DNA of 64,000 nt from Massilia sp. Root335 (GTDB lineage Bacteria > Pseudomonadota > Gammaproteobacteria > Burkholderiales > Burkholderiaceae_D), in contig NZ_LMCY01000004.1 of the NCBI RefSeq assembly GCF_001425685.1, positions 62,541 to 126,540 on the forward strand, written 5' to 3'. Below, one piece after another: positions 19,952 to 29,076 of the stretch; the first letter of the stretch is position 1; each line of letters begins with the position of its first letter. The notes below the pieces were generated by a model. The model ran no database searches. It was not told where the DNA came from and saw only the letters and a program-made list of their open reading frames with translations. The position numbers were made by a program, and so were the translations under genes.

Positions 19952-21802
19952 ATGGTGATGAGCGATTTTTTACCGAAGGAATGCGATATCGTGATGGAAG
20001 GCGGGGTGACCTCCGGCGTGGTCTACCCCGCGTTCGTGGCGCGGCTGGCCGAGCGTTTTACCTTGCGCTCGATCGGCGGCACCAGTGTCGGCGCGGTGGC
20101 GGCGATCGCGACGGCGGCGGCCCAGTTCAAGCGCAACCGCGTGCGCAAGGATAAGCAAGGCGAGGACGACGGCTTTCACCTGCTGGCCCGCTTGCCGGGA
20201 CGCCTGCAGGAAAGCGTCGGCGGCCACACCCGGCTGTTCTCGCTGTTCCAGCCCTGCGCCGCCCTGCGGCCGCACTTCCGCGTGATCGCGGCGGCCCTCA
20301 ACGAGACGAGCAAGACCAGGGCCGCCGGTTACCTGTCGCTCGCCATGCTGTGGAACTTCCCGCTGGGCGCCGTCGTGGGCGCCAGCCTGTGGCTGCTGGG
20401 CTTCTTGATCAGCAGCGGCCTGCTGGGCGGACACTGGCCGCGCGTGCCCCTGGCCGGCATCGCCAGCGCCCTATGGTTCGGCCTGTGCATGTTCGTGGGC
20501 GCGCTGGGCGGGGCGCTGCTGCAGGCCACGCTGTCGGCCTGGCGCGGGCTGCGCGCCAACCGCTGCGGCATCTGTTCCGGACTGCGCACGGGTCCGGAGA
20601 ATCCGCCCGCGCTGACGGAATGGCTGCACGCGCTCGTGCAGGACATCGCCGGCCTGCCGCTCGATGCGCCGCTGACGTTCGGCCAGCTGCGCACGTCCGA
20701 GCCGCCGATCGAACTGGCGCTGATGACGACGGGACTCTCCGAGCTGCGCGCACACCGCCTGCCGCATTCGAGCGCCGACCTCGTGTTCCGCGCGTCCGAA
20801 TTGTCCGCATTGTTCCCGCCCGCCATCGTCGACTGGATGAAGGCACGCTCGCACCACACGCGCCACGGCGCACGCACGGTGGCGCTGTTGAATCGCATGA
20901 ATGCCGCCGGCGAGGATTATTACTTCATGCCCGATCCGGACGACCTGCCGCTCATCGTGGCCGCGCGCATGAGCCTCAGTTTTCCCGTGCTGCTGCAGGC
21001 GGTGCCCTTGTTCCGCCTGCGCGCGCTGCCGGTGCATGCGGACGGCGTCGAGCTGCTGCGCGTGTGGTTTTCGGACGGCGGCCTCACCAGCAATTTCCCG
21101 ATTCACTTTTTCGACAACATCCTGCCGACCCGCCCGACCTTCGGCGTCACCTTGCAGGACGACCTGGAAGAGAGCGATCCGTTCGCCGCGCGTGTGTCTC
21201 TGCCGTCGAACAACAACGCCGGCATCACGGCGGCCTGGGTGCCGGTCGACGAGACCGACGGCAGTCCCTCGCTGCCGCGCTTTGCGGGCGCGATCCTGCG
21301 CACCATCCGCACCTGGCGCGACGAAGCGCTGAAACGCACGCCGGGCTACCGCGACCGCGTCGTGCAGATCCGCCACACGAAGCGGGAAGGGGGCCTGAAC
21401 CTGAACATGACGCGCGCCGCCATCGACGTGATGAGCCGCAGCGGCGACGAAGCGGCGCGCCAGGTCATCGAGCGATTCCTGAATCCCGCCGAAAAGGAAA
21501 ACGGCTGGCTGAACCACCGCTGGGTGCGCATGCGCAGCACGGCCGCCGTCCTGCAGGAAACGTTCGCGCCCCTGTCCGACGCATGGCACGACGCGCGCCT
21601 GACGCCGTCGTACGAGGCACTGTGGCTGGCGCACGGCGTCGATGCCTTGCCGGCTTACCAGCTCAGCAAGGCAAGCCGCACGGCCGGTTTCGCGCTGTGG
21701 GAGAGAATCGTGACGCTGCCGCAGCAGCTGGCGCCGGCGGAACTGTCGGCCCACGCGCCGCGGCCGCAGCCGGAACTCGTGATCGCGCCGCGCCTGAACT
21801 AG
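19952..21802 (+). CDS. Patatin-like phospholipase with an internal membrane insertion
   Basis: 616 residues. MEGGVTSGVVYPAFVARLAE supplies the oxyanion loop, GGTSVGAVAA the GxSxG nucleophile (about residue 51), and SDGGLTSNFP (about 376) the Asp of the dyad. Between them, about 113-185, is a hydrophobic stretch (LSLAMLWNFPLGAVVGASLW, LASALWFGLCMFVGALGG-like) that reads as two or more membrane helices and is not part of the basic patatin fold. It would hydrolyse acyl esters at the membrane face. Start is ambiguous between ATG 19952 and ATG 19958; neither has a strong ribosome site. Its stop overlaps the stop of the convergent GFA-type gene. Confidence 0.85.
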   Translation: MVMSDFLPKECDIVMEGGVTSGVVYPAFVARLAERFTLRSIGGTSVGAVAAIATAAAQFKRNRVRKDKQGEDDGFHLLARLPGRLQESVGGHTRLFSLFQPCAALRPHFRVIAAALNETSKTRAAGYLSLAMLWNFPLGAVVGASLWLLGFLISSGLLGGHWPRVPLAGIASALWFGLCMFVGALGGALLQATLSAWRGLRANRCGICSGLRTGPENPPALTEWLHALVQDIAGLPLDAPLTFGQLRTSEPPIELALMTTGLSELRAHRLPHSSADLVFRASELSALFPPAIVDWMKARSHHTRHGARTVALLNRMNAAGEDYYFMPDPDDLPLIVAARMSLSFPVLLQAVPLFRLRALPVHADGVELLRVWFSDGGLTSNFPIHFFDNILPTRPTFGVTLQDDLEESDPFAARVSLPSNNNAGITAAWVPVDETDGSPSLPRFAGAILRTIRTWRDEALKRTPGYRDRVVQIRHTKREGGLNLNMTRAAIDVMSRSGDEAARQVIERFLNPAEKENGWLNHRWVRMRSTAAVLQETFAPLSDAWHDARLTPSYEALWLAHGVDALPAYQLSKASRTAGFALWERIVTLPQQLAPAELSAHAPRPQPELVIAPRLN

Positions 21803-22146
21803 CTGTCGCGGCCGTTGAATTCCCGCACGGGGATCGCGGCCAGATCGAGGCCGTCGATGCAGCGCAGGTTGATGGCCGCCATCGCATTCCCTTTGGAGTC
21901 TATCCCTTCGGCATATGGGTGAATGCCGCAGGTCGGACAGAACCGATGCTTGATGACGTGCTTGTTGAACGTGTAGGTGGCGGCGGCATCCTCGGGCGTG
22001 CGCAGGCGGAACTGCGCGCGCGGCACGAACCAGAGCAGGGAGCCCTTGCGCTGGCACATCGAACAATTGCAGGCGAGGGCACCCTGGATGTCGCCCTCCA
22101 CCTCGTATGCAACCCGGCCACAATGGCAACTGCCTTGATAAATCAT
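21799..22146 (-). CDS. GFA-fold (CENP-V/Gfa) zinc protein
   Basis: 115 residues. SCHCGRVAYEVEG, ALACNCSMCQRKGS and FCPTCGIHPYAEG carry the cysteines of the CENP-V/GFA fold: CxC, CxCxxC and CxxC pairs that bind zinc. Named after glutathione-dependent formaldehyde-activating enzyme, but most members have no proven activity, so the role is open. The length is typical. Single gene on the minus strand converging on the patatin gene. Confidence 0.9.
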   Translation of the reverse strand: MIYQGSCHCGRVAYEVEGDIQGALACNCSMCQRKGSLLWFVPRAQFRLRTPEDAAATYTFNKHVIKHRFCPTCGIHPYAEGIDSKGNAMAAINLRCIDGLDLAAIPVREFNGRDS

Positions 22147-22298
22147 GCGCCGTCTCCGCGATGTGATGTCAGGCCGCCCATGGTAGCGCAGGATTTTTGC
22201 AAGCGCATGTGTCGGGACGCGTATCGGACACAATCGGACATCAGCCGGCTGACCCAAGCCGCTACAGTGACGTCTCCGCCATCGACCGGACGCACGCC

Positions 22299-22670
22299 AT
22301 GACTTCGCTCCGCATCCTGCTTCCGCTGGCCGCCGCAATGGCTTTTTCGCCGCTGCCCGCATGGGCGCAACGCGCCGGCGTCTGCGCGCTCGTCGCCTGC
22401 AGCGCCAGCGGCCAGCGCGCCGCCATCCTCGACGAACCCGTCGCGGCGCGACCTGCCGCGCCGGCGTCCGCCGCGCCGCGCCGGTCCGCGCAGGAAGCGG
22501 CGCCGCGCGATCCGTGGGCACGCCGCTTCCAGGGCCGCGAGACGGAAGACGACGATGTCTGCCTGCTGAACTTCGGCATCGGCGGCCAGCTGGCCAGGAA
22601 GGGAACCATCGACAGCCACGTGCTGGGCCGCACGCAGACATGGCGCGCACCGGCCCGCGACCGGCAATGA
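22299..22670 (+). CDS. Small exported protein of unknown function
   Basis: 123 residues with a signal peptide (about 1-23, LPLAAAMAFSPLPAWA). The mature part has a Pro/Ala-rich low-complexity stretch (about 45-65) and then a conserved-looking end (DDDVCLLNFGIGGQLARKGT). Three cysteines. Not recognised. It converges on the ketosynthase-like gene with a 4 bp gap. Codon bias supports a real gene. Confidence 0.6.
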   Translation: MTSLRILLPLAAAMAFSPLPAWAQRAGVCALVACSASGQRAAILDEPVAARPAAPASAAPRRSAQEAAPRDPWARRFQGRETEDDDVCLLNFGIGGQLARKGTIDSHVLGRTQTWRAPARDRQ

Positions 22671-22674
22671 CGCA

Positions 22675-24066
22675 TCACACCGCCGGCCGCACGAGCGCGG
22701 CCAGGCGGCAGCCGGGCACCTCGTTGGCGATGCACAGCACCGGCGCCTGGCGCGCGAGCGCGTAATGGGACGCCAGCGCGAGCGCCGTCACGAACGCGAC
22801 GATGCCGCTGTAGCCGCCCGCCGCGCCCACGCGCACGACGTCCGCGCTGCCGTCGAGCTGGCGCAGCTGGGCGGACGCGTATTCCATCAGCTCGAGCACG
22901 TGGCGCGCACGGTGCCCGGTGTCGGCGACGATCATGGCGACATCGGCCGCGGCGACGTCCGCGTGCGCGAGCGTACGTTCGACGAGCGCCTCGAGCACGC
23001 GCGCATCATGACGCCTGCGCAGGTCGGCCGCCGGATCGTCCTGCGCGTGCTCGGGCGGCGCCAGCAGCGCGACGGCCCCGCCGTCGGACGATGCGGCCAG
23101 CAGCAAGCCGGCGGCGCCTTCGCCCGGCATCATCCCCTGCGGCTGCGTGGCCGTGAACAAGGTCCGGTCGAGCGTCCAGCGCGCGACCGTCGCATTGCCC
23201 ACATGCGATGCGCACGCCACCACCAGGGTGACGCAGGGTTGCTCGGCGGCCGCGGCGATATCGGCCAGCCGCGCGATGCCGGCGGCCGGATCGGCGCCGG
23301 CCGCCGCCTGGCCGATCTCTCCCTGCCAGCCCGCTTGCGCCGCCGCGTGCCGCAACCACGCCGCGGCCGCGTCGCGCTGGCCGGTGGACCAATCCGCGGG
23401 CAGCAGCGGCAAGACCTGGAGCCTCGGGATGGCATCGTCGCGCACGATCCACTCGATCGCGGCGCGCCCCGCCAGCTCGGCTGCGACGGCGCTGGCCAGG
23501 GTCAGCGCACGCCATTGCTCGGCGCCGAAGTGCGGATCTTCCATGCCGTGCGCCGCCAGCCAGGCGAGGACGTCTTCCTGCAGCGCGTCGTCATGGGCGT
23601 CCGGGCAGCGCGCGCACATCACGGGAAAACCGTCGTCGTCGACGAGTTCCCGGTCGGGGTCGGGGCGCGCCTTGTTGTCCGCGATGGCGGCGGCCAGCTC
23701 CTCGGCCGACGCGCCGTGCGGCGCGCGCAATGCCGTGGCGAGGATCGCCAAGTGCCGCGCCCGCACCGGCTGGGCGGCCGCACCGGACGCGTGTGCCGGC
23801 GTGGCCGGCGTCGTATCGGCCGGGGCCGCGGCGCGCCGCGCAATCCACTTGCCGCCGACAAAGGCCGCCAGCAGCGCCGTCAACGGCAAGCCGAACAACA
23901 ACGATATCCATTCCTGCGGACCGGGCACGCGCGCGCTCACGCGCCACCAGACGATCGCGCCGCCCCAGCAGGCGACGAAGACGCCGGCGGCAATCAGGGC
24001 CGGCCTGATCCAGGCGGGCAATGTGTGGGAAGTGCCGAGCGATTCCGCTGCAAGTGGTGTGGACAT
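22675..24066 (-). CDS. T6SS-linked membrane protein with a ketosynthase/thiolase-like C-terminal domain
   Basis: 463 residues. Two N-terminal membrane helices (about 20-70: LPAWIRPALIAAGVFVACWG, WISLLFGLPLTALLAAFVGG) anchor a large soluble part. The end (VGAAGGYSGIVAFVTALALA, then LCIANEVPGCRLAALV) looks like the C-terminal half of beta-ketoacyl synthases or thiolases, but the catalytic Cys-His-His set is not evident. It lies 45 bp downstream of tssK in the same direction, so it is probably an accessory T6SS protein. Fold call is from pattern only; function unknown. Confidence 0.55.
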   Translation of the reverse strand: MSTPLAAESLGTSHTLPAWIRPALIAAGVFVACWGGAIVWWRVSARVPGPQEWISLLFGLPLTALLAAFVGGKWIARRAAAPADTTPATPAHASGAAAQPVRARHLAILATALRAPHGASAEELAAAIADNKARPDPDRELVDDDGFPVMCARCPDAHDDALQEDVLAWLAAHGMEDPHFGAEQWRALTLASAVAAELAGRAAIEWIVRDDAIPRLQVLPLLPADWSTGQRDAAAAWLRHAAAQAGWQGEIGQAAAGADPAAGIARLADIAAAAEQPCVTLVVACASHVGNATVARWTLDRTLFTATQPQGMMPGEGAAGLLLAASSDGGAVALLAPPEHAQDDPAADLRRRHDARVLEALVERTLAHADVAAADVAMIVADTGHRARHVLELMEYASAQLRQLDGSADVVRVGAAGGYSGIVAFVTALALASHYALARQAPVLCIANEVPGCRLAALVRPAV

Positions 24067-24111
24067 GGTCGTGTAGAAATCAAAAGTTGTCGATCGTGAT
24101 GCCGGGCAGGC

Positions 24112-25470
24112 TCAGGCGGCGACGGCCAGCAATTCGAGCTTCAATCCCTTCATCCCCGACGGCACGTAGATCGCCATCGATTGCGCTTGCAGCATGCGCT
24201 CGTACATCTGCCCCTTGGCATCGAGCATGAAATAACACGTGTCGGGACGCACCGGCACGGCGGCCGGCAGTTGCGGCGCGTATTGCAGGCGCACGCCGGG
24301 CAGGGCGGACAGCACGCATTTTTCGACGTCGTCCGGCGCGCCGACCTTGAAACGCAGCGGCACGGCGTCGACCAGTTCCACGGTCGGGATGTCGGCCGAT
24401 ACGGCGATGTAGAAGGTGGTCTTGTCGTCGATCTTGCCGGAGTCGAGCATGCCGTGGTGGTAGGACGGGCGCACCTCGGTCAGGACGAGGGCAAAGTACT
24501 TCGACGAGATCACCGTGTCGAGCAGTTCGCGGATGATCAGGAACATCTTGTCGAAGCCCGGGCCGGGATCGGCGTGTTGATACGCGGGCAGGTCGGCCAG
24601 CGTCCAGCTCCGGGAAAACGTCATCAGCGCGCCGGCTACGCCCAGCAGGTGCTCGTGCAGGCGTTCCGGGTGCAGGCCGGGGTGGTGCAGGTAGTGGGAC
24701 AGCGAGGCGCATGCGGCGCTGGCCGTGTGCAGCAGCCAGAACGACGACATGTCGCCGGAACGGAATTCGATCACGTTGCGGCTCGGCTCGCGGTGATGGC
24801 CGTACAGCGCGCTCACCTTGGCCTGCAGCGCGTCGAGCAGGCGCCGCACCTGCTGGAACACGGAGGGCGCCGCGCCCACCGACAGGCTGGGCGGCACGAA
24901 GCTCGTGTCCAGCTCGAACCCGCCGGACGGCGCGCGGCGCAGCCGCAGCAGCGGAAAACTGAGGTAGGCGTCGCGCGGCTCGAAGTCCGGCACGAGGCGC
25001 ACGGTTTTCCTGAGGTAGGACACGGACGCCGTTGCCGCCTGGGTGTAGAGGTCGGGCGTTTCCTGGCTGATGTGCACGAAGCGCGCCGTCTTCGCCGGCT
25101 GCCCCGGCTGGGCGAAGTTGCCGCTGAAGGGTTTCAGGCCGGGCAGGGCGGCGTAATAGGTGATGGTTTGCTGCGACAGCTGGCTGAGGTCGACGGTGTC
25201 GGGCAGGTCGTCGGCGCCGGGGGCATCGACCCATTCGCCGTCCTGGAAACGCAGCGCGAGTGTGAGGACGCGCAATACGTTGCTGCCGAGCGCCTCGCGC
25301 TCGATCTGCAGCGCTTCCACGCCCCAGGCATACGGATTGACGGCCCGGATGCTCTTGTGCAGCCGCTGCTCATGGTACTCGTCCTGGCGCTGGAAATGCT
25401 GCGGACGCAGGAGCAGGCCTTCGCCCCACAATACCTTGCTGGCCATGTTGCTGGTCGTCGTGCTCGTCAT
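24112..25470 (-). CDS. tssK: T6SS baseplate protein TssK
   Basis: 452 residues. The N-terminus KVLWGEGLLLRPQHFQRQDE and the internal MTFSRSWTLADLPAYQHADP are diagnostic for TssK (VasE/ImpJ). It links the baseplate wedge (TssEFG) to the membrane complex. ATG 25470 has GGAGGA at a proper distance. It is divergent from tssE with 188 bp between, which must hold the promoters for both directions. Confidence 0.95.
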   Translation of the reverse strand: MTSTTTSNMASKVLWGEGLLLRPQHFQRQDEYHEQRLHKSIRAVNPYAWGVEALQIEREALGSNVLRVLTLALRFQDGEWVDAPGADDLPDTVDLSQLSQQTITYYAALPGLKPFSGNFAQPGQPAKTARFVHISQETPDLYTQAATASVSYLRKTVRLVPDFEPRDAYLSFPLLRLRRAPSGGFELDTSFVPPSLSVGAAPSVFQQVRRLLDALQAKVSALYGHHREPSRNVIEFRSGDMSSFWLLHTASAACASLSHYLHHPGLHPERLHEHLLGVAGALMTFSRSWTLADLPAYQHADPGPGFDKMFLIIRELLDTVISSKYFALVLTEVRPSYHHGMLDSGKIDDKTTFYIAVSADIPTVELVDAVPLRFKVGAPDDVEKCVLSALPGVRLQYAPQLPAAVPVRPDTCYFMLDAKGQMYERMLQAQSMAIYVPSGMKGLKLELLAVAA

Positions 25471-25658
25471 GCATGTCCTCCAGTCATATGACTTGTCCCA
25501 AGTCGACAACCATAGTCTCTTGTGGCGGTTTTTTTTCTGCAACGACCCGCAGTTTTGCTACCGCTCAAAGTAACCGTGTGTCATTCCCAACTGAACTATT
25601 TTTTCGACCCCGACTGTGTGAAGATGCCGGCTTGCGCTGGCGGCATGGAGGAGGTCCG

Positions 25659-26156
25659 ATGGAGGGATTCACGCCTGGTTTTTTCGACCGTCTGCTGGGT
25701 ACGCCGGTGCGCGGCAACGCCACGATGTCGCGCATGACGGCCGAGGATTTCAAGGACGCCGTCGCGCGCGATCTGGAAGCGCTGCTGAACACGCGCTCCG
25801 TCATCGCGGAAGATGCGCTGACGGGCTTTCCCGAGTGCAGCAACTCGCTCGTAAACTATGGCCTGACGGATTTCGCCGACCGCTCGCTGTCGAGCCCGAG
25901 CGACCGCGCCTACATCTGCGACTGCCTCGAAAAAACCATCGCCCGCCATGAACCGCGCCTGCGCAAAGTCAAGGCGGTGCTCGAAGTGCGCGACGAGAAC
26001 TCGGTGAACCGCTTGCGGTTTTCGATCACGGCGCTGCTCGTCGTCAGCACGTCGGAGGAAACCGTCAATTTCGACGCGCTGCTGCAGCCGTCGACCCTGC
26101 AGTACAGCATCAGCAAAGCGGGCAGGGCCTCGACGGCCGCATCCGCAGGAGCCTGA
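25659..26156 (+). CDS. tssE: T6SS baseplate protein TssE (gp25-like)
   Basis: 165 residues with a gp25/lysozyme-like core (SVARDLEALLNTR-type segment at about 30-45, LVNYGLTDFADRSLSSPSD, IARHEPRLRKVKAVLE, NRLRFSITALL). It forms the baseplate wedge with TssF and TssG. GGAGGAGG precedes ATG 25659. tssF follows after a 2 bp gap. Typical length for TssE. Confidence 0.94.
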   Translation: MEGFTPGFFDRLLGTPVRGNATMSRMTAEDFKDAVARDLEALLNTRSVIAEDALTGFPECSNSLVNYGLTDFADRSLSSPSDRAYICDCLEKTIARHEPRLRKVKAVLEVRDENSVNRLRFSITALLVVSTSEETVNFDALLQPSTLQYSISKAGRASTAASAGA

Positions 26157-26158
26157 GC

Positions 26159-28015
26159 TTGGAACAATTGCTACCGTATTACGAGAGGGAGCTCGGCTAC
26201 CTGCGCCGCCACCTGCGCGAATTCGCCGAGCGCTATCCGAAGATCGCCGGCCGCCTGCTCATCAGCGGGGAAGTGTGCGAAGACCCGCATACGGAACGCA
26301 TGATCGAATCGTTCGCGCTGCTGAACGCGCGCGTCGCCAAGCGGCTCGACGACGACTATCCCGAGTTCACGGAAGCGCTGTTCGACGTGCTGTATCCGCA
26401 CTACCTGCGGCCGTTTCCGTCGTGTTCGATCGCGCGCCTGGACTGCAGCGGCGCCCCCAGCCAGCAGACGGGCGTCAGCGTCCTCGCGCGCGGCACCGTG
26501 CTCAACACCCGTCCCGTGCGCGGCGCGGCCTGCACCTTCCGCACCGTCTATCCCGTCACCACGGCGCCGCTCGCGCTTTCCGGTGCCGCATTCTCCGCCA
26601 TCATCCACCATCCGGACGCCGTGCGCCTGCCGGACGGCGCGGGCTCCAGCCTGAGCCTGACGTTGTCCATCACGGCCGACCAGTTACGCCTCGGCCAGCT
26701 GGCCCTGCCGCGGCTGCGCGTGTTCATCGACGGCGAACCGTCGTTCTGCGCGGCGCTGCGCGACACTTTGTTCATGCGCGCCGCGGGCGCGTATGCCGAA
26801 GCCGACGGCAGCGGCCGCTGGTTTCCCGTGGCCACGGTCCCGATCGAACCCGCCGGCTTCGACGACGCCGATGCCCTGATCGATTTCCCGGCCCGCTCGC
26901 ATGCCGCCTACCGCCTGCTGACCGAGTACTTTTGCTTCCCAGATAAATTCAATTTCTTCGACATCGACCTGGCCGCGCTCATGGCCGCGCTGCCGAGCCC
27001 CCTGTCGGCCAATGCGAAGACGGTCACGCTGCACCTGGCGCTGGCCGGCCTGCGCGCCGATTCGAACATGGCGCGCATGCTCGGCATGCTGTCGACCAAC
27101 AACCTGCTGCTCGGCTGCACGCCGGTCATCAACCTGTTCCGCCAGCGGGGCGAACCGATCCGCCTGACGCATGCCAGCGCCAACTACCCCGTGCTGGCCG
27201 ACGCCCGCCGTGCCTTTGCCTACGAAGTGCAATCCATCGAATCCGTCAACCTCGTGCGCCAGACGCCGCAGGGCGAGACCGTGGTCGACTTCCACCCGTT
27301 CTATTCGCTCAAGCACGCCCAGACGCCCGAGCAGAACGGGCATTATTGGGTACTGCGGCGCGACGAGACCCTGGCCGACAAGAGCCCCGGCTTCGAGACC
27401 CAGATCGCCATCGTCGACATCGATTTCGACCCCGCCGCCGTCGAAACCCAGACGCTGAACATCGAACTCACCTGCAGCAACCGCGACCTGCCGGCCTCGC
27501 TCTCCTGTGGCCATCCGGACGGCGATCTGTTCCTGGAAGGCGGCGCGAACACGCGTACCATCAGCTTCCTGCGTAAACCCACGACCACGTACCGCTTCGA
27601 GAGCGGCCGCGGCGCGCACTGGCGGCTGATCTCGCACCTCACGCTGAACCATTTGTCGCTCGCGCACGGCGGCATCGACGCCTTCCGCGAGATGCTCGCC
27701 CTGTACGACCTGCCCCGTTCGCCGTCGTCGCAGCGCCAGATCGGCGGCGTCGCCGGCATCGAACAGAGAACCGCCAGCGCCTGGATGGCGGGCAATCCGT
27801 TCACCTGCCTCGTGCGCGGCGTGGAGGTGCGCCTGGCCATCGACGAAGAGGCGTTCGTCGGCAGCGGCATCTACGCGTTCACCCATATCGTCGAACGGTT
27901 TCTCGCCCTGTACGTGCACGCCAACAGCTTTACGCAACTGGTGGTGGTGTCCAATAAAACCGGAGAGGAATTATTGAAATGCCTACCGAGAAGCGGCGAT
28001 TTGAGCCTGCTGTAA
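26159..28015 (+). CDS. tssF: T6SS baseplate protein TssF
   Basis: 618 residues. LLPYYERELGYLRRHLREFA and RYPKIAGRLLISGEVCEDPH are the diagnostic N-terminus of TssF (VasA/ImpG); VDVxR-type ends and HPF.S..H motifs (VVDFHPFYSLKH) follow. The start is TTG at 26159, directly after the tssE stop and with GCAGGAGC upstream; no ATG is available. Two TssF bind one TssG and TssE in the wedge. It overlaps tssG by 37 bp. Confidence 0.95.
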   Translation: MEQLLPYYERELGYLRRHLREFAERYPKIAGRLLISGEVCEDPHTERMIESFALLNARVAKRLDDDYPEFTEALFDVLYPHYLRPFPSCSIARLDCSGAPSQQTGVSVLARGTVLNTRPVRGAACTFRTVYPVTTAPLALSGAAFSAIIHHPDAVRLPDGAGSSLSLTLSITADQLRLGQLALPRLRVFIDGEPSFCAALRDTLFMRAAGAYAEADGSGRWFPVATVPIEPAGFDDADALIDFPARSHAAYRLLTEYFCFPDKFNFFDIDLAALMAALPSPLSANAKTVTLHLALAGLRADSNMARMLGMLSTNNLLLGCTPVINLFRQRGEPIRLTHASANYPVLADARRAFAYEVQSIESVNLVRQTPQGETVVDFHPFYSLKHAQTPEQNGHYWVLRRDETLADKSPGFETQIAIVDIDFDPAAVETQTLNIELTCSNRDLPASLSCGHPDGDLFLEGGANTRTISFLRKPTTTYRFESGRGAHWRLISHLTLNHLSLAHGGIDAFREMLALYDLPRSPSSQRQIGGVAGIEQRTASAWMAGNPFTCLVRGVEVRLAIDEEAFVGSGIYAFTHIVERFLALYVHANSFTQLVVVSNKTGEELLKCLPRSGDLSLL

Positions 28016-29076
28016 TCGAGCGCCTGTTCAGGGAGCCCTATCGCTTCGAATACTTCCAGGCCGTGCGCATGCTCGAGCTCTGGCTCAAGCGCCACGGCCG
28101 CCCGCGGCATGACGTCGCCGCCCACGACGTTATCGCCCATTATGTGCGCTTTCAGAACTCGACCTCGCTAAGCTTCCCGGCCAGCCAGCTGGAAGCCATC
28201 CAGCCCGAGCCGCGCGACATCGGGCGCGGCGCGCAGGCGCTCGGCAAGGCGCTGCAAGAGGCCAGTCTCGACTACATCCGCGTCACCCCGTCCTTCATGG
28301 GCCTGCTGAGCGGCCACGGCGTGCTGCCGGCCCACTACACGGAACGCATCGCCGAGCACCAGCACCGCCACGCCGACGAAGGCCCGCGCGCCCTGCTCGA
28401 CACGTTCTCGAACCGCTCGCTGGCCCTGTTCTACGGGGCCTGGCGCAAGTACCGGCTGCACTTCAAATACCAGCTCGACGGCCACGACGCCTTCCTTCCC
28501 CTGCTGCTGGCGTTGGCCGGGCTCGGCCACGAGGCCTTGCGCGGCCGCCTCGCGCACGACAAGGACGGCGCCCTGCTGGACGAGTCGATCGGCTACTTCG
28601 CCGCCTCGATCCGCCAGCGTCCCCGCTCGGCCGTGCAGATGGGCCGCGTGCTGTCCGAGTATTTCGGCCAGCCCGTCCGGGTCGAGCAATTCGTCGGCGC
28701 CTGGTACGACGTGCCGCCGGCCCAGCAAACAGTCCTCGGCCGCAGCACCGCCGTGCTGGGAACGAGCGCGATGGCCGGCGTACGCGTGTGGCAGCGCGAC
28801 CTCCGGATGCGCATCGTCGTCGGCCCGCTGGATCGCGCCGGTTTCACCGCGTTCCTGCCGGGCGGCCTGGCGGCGCGCGCCCTCAAGAGCCTGCTGGGCC
28901 TGCTGGCCGGCGTCACGCTCGAATACGAAATCGGACTGATCCTGCGCGGCGCGGAGGTAGGCAGCACGATCCTCGGCCCCGCGCCAAGCGGGCGCCTCGG
29001 TTGGGATGCCTACCTCGTCACCGGACCACAGGCGGACGACCGCGGCGACGTCCGCTACGACGTGCAGCCGCTCTAA
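27979..29076 (+). CDS. tssG: T6SS baseplate protein TssG
   Basis: 365 residues. LFREPYRFEYFQAVRMLELW and VRFQNSTSLSFPASQLEAI match TssG (VasB/ImpH), as do VTPSFMGLLSGHGVLPAHYT and the C-terminal QPVRVEQFVGAWYDVP. It starts inside the tssF end, so translation is coupled. The next plus-strand tss genes expected (tssA, tssM, tssB/C, hcp, clpV) are not here; the opposite-strand MOSC gene follows immediately with overlapping stops. Confidence 0.95.
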   Translation: MPTEKRRFEPAVIERLFREPYRFEYFQAVRMLELWLKRHGRPRHDVAAHDVIAHYVRFQNSTSLSFPASQLEAIQPEPRDIGRGAQALGKALQEASLDYIRVTPSFMGLLSGHGVLPAHYTERIAEHQHRHADEGPRALLDTFSNRSLALFYGAWRKYRLHFKYQLDGHDAFLPLLLALAGLGHEALRGRLAHDKDGALLDESIGYFAASIRQRPRSAVQMGRVLSEYFGQPVRVEQFVGAWYDVPPAQQTVLGRSTAVLGTSAMAGVRVWQRDLRMRIVVGPLDRAGFTAFLPGGLAARALKSLLGLLAGVTLEYEIGLILRGAEVGSTILGPAPSGRLGWDAYLVTGPQADDRGDVRYDVQPL

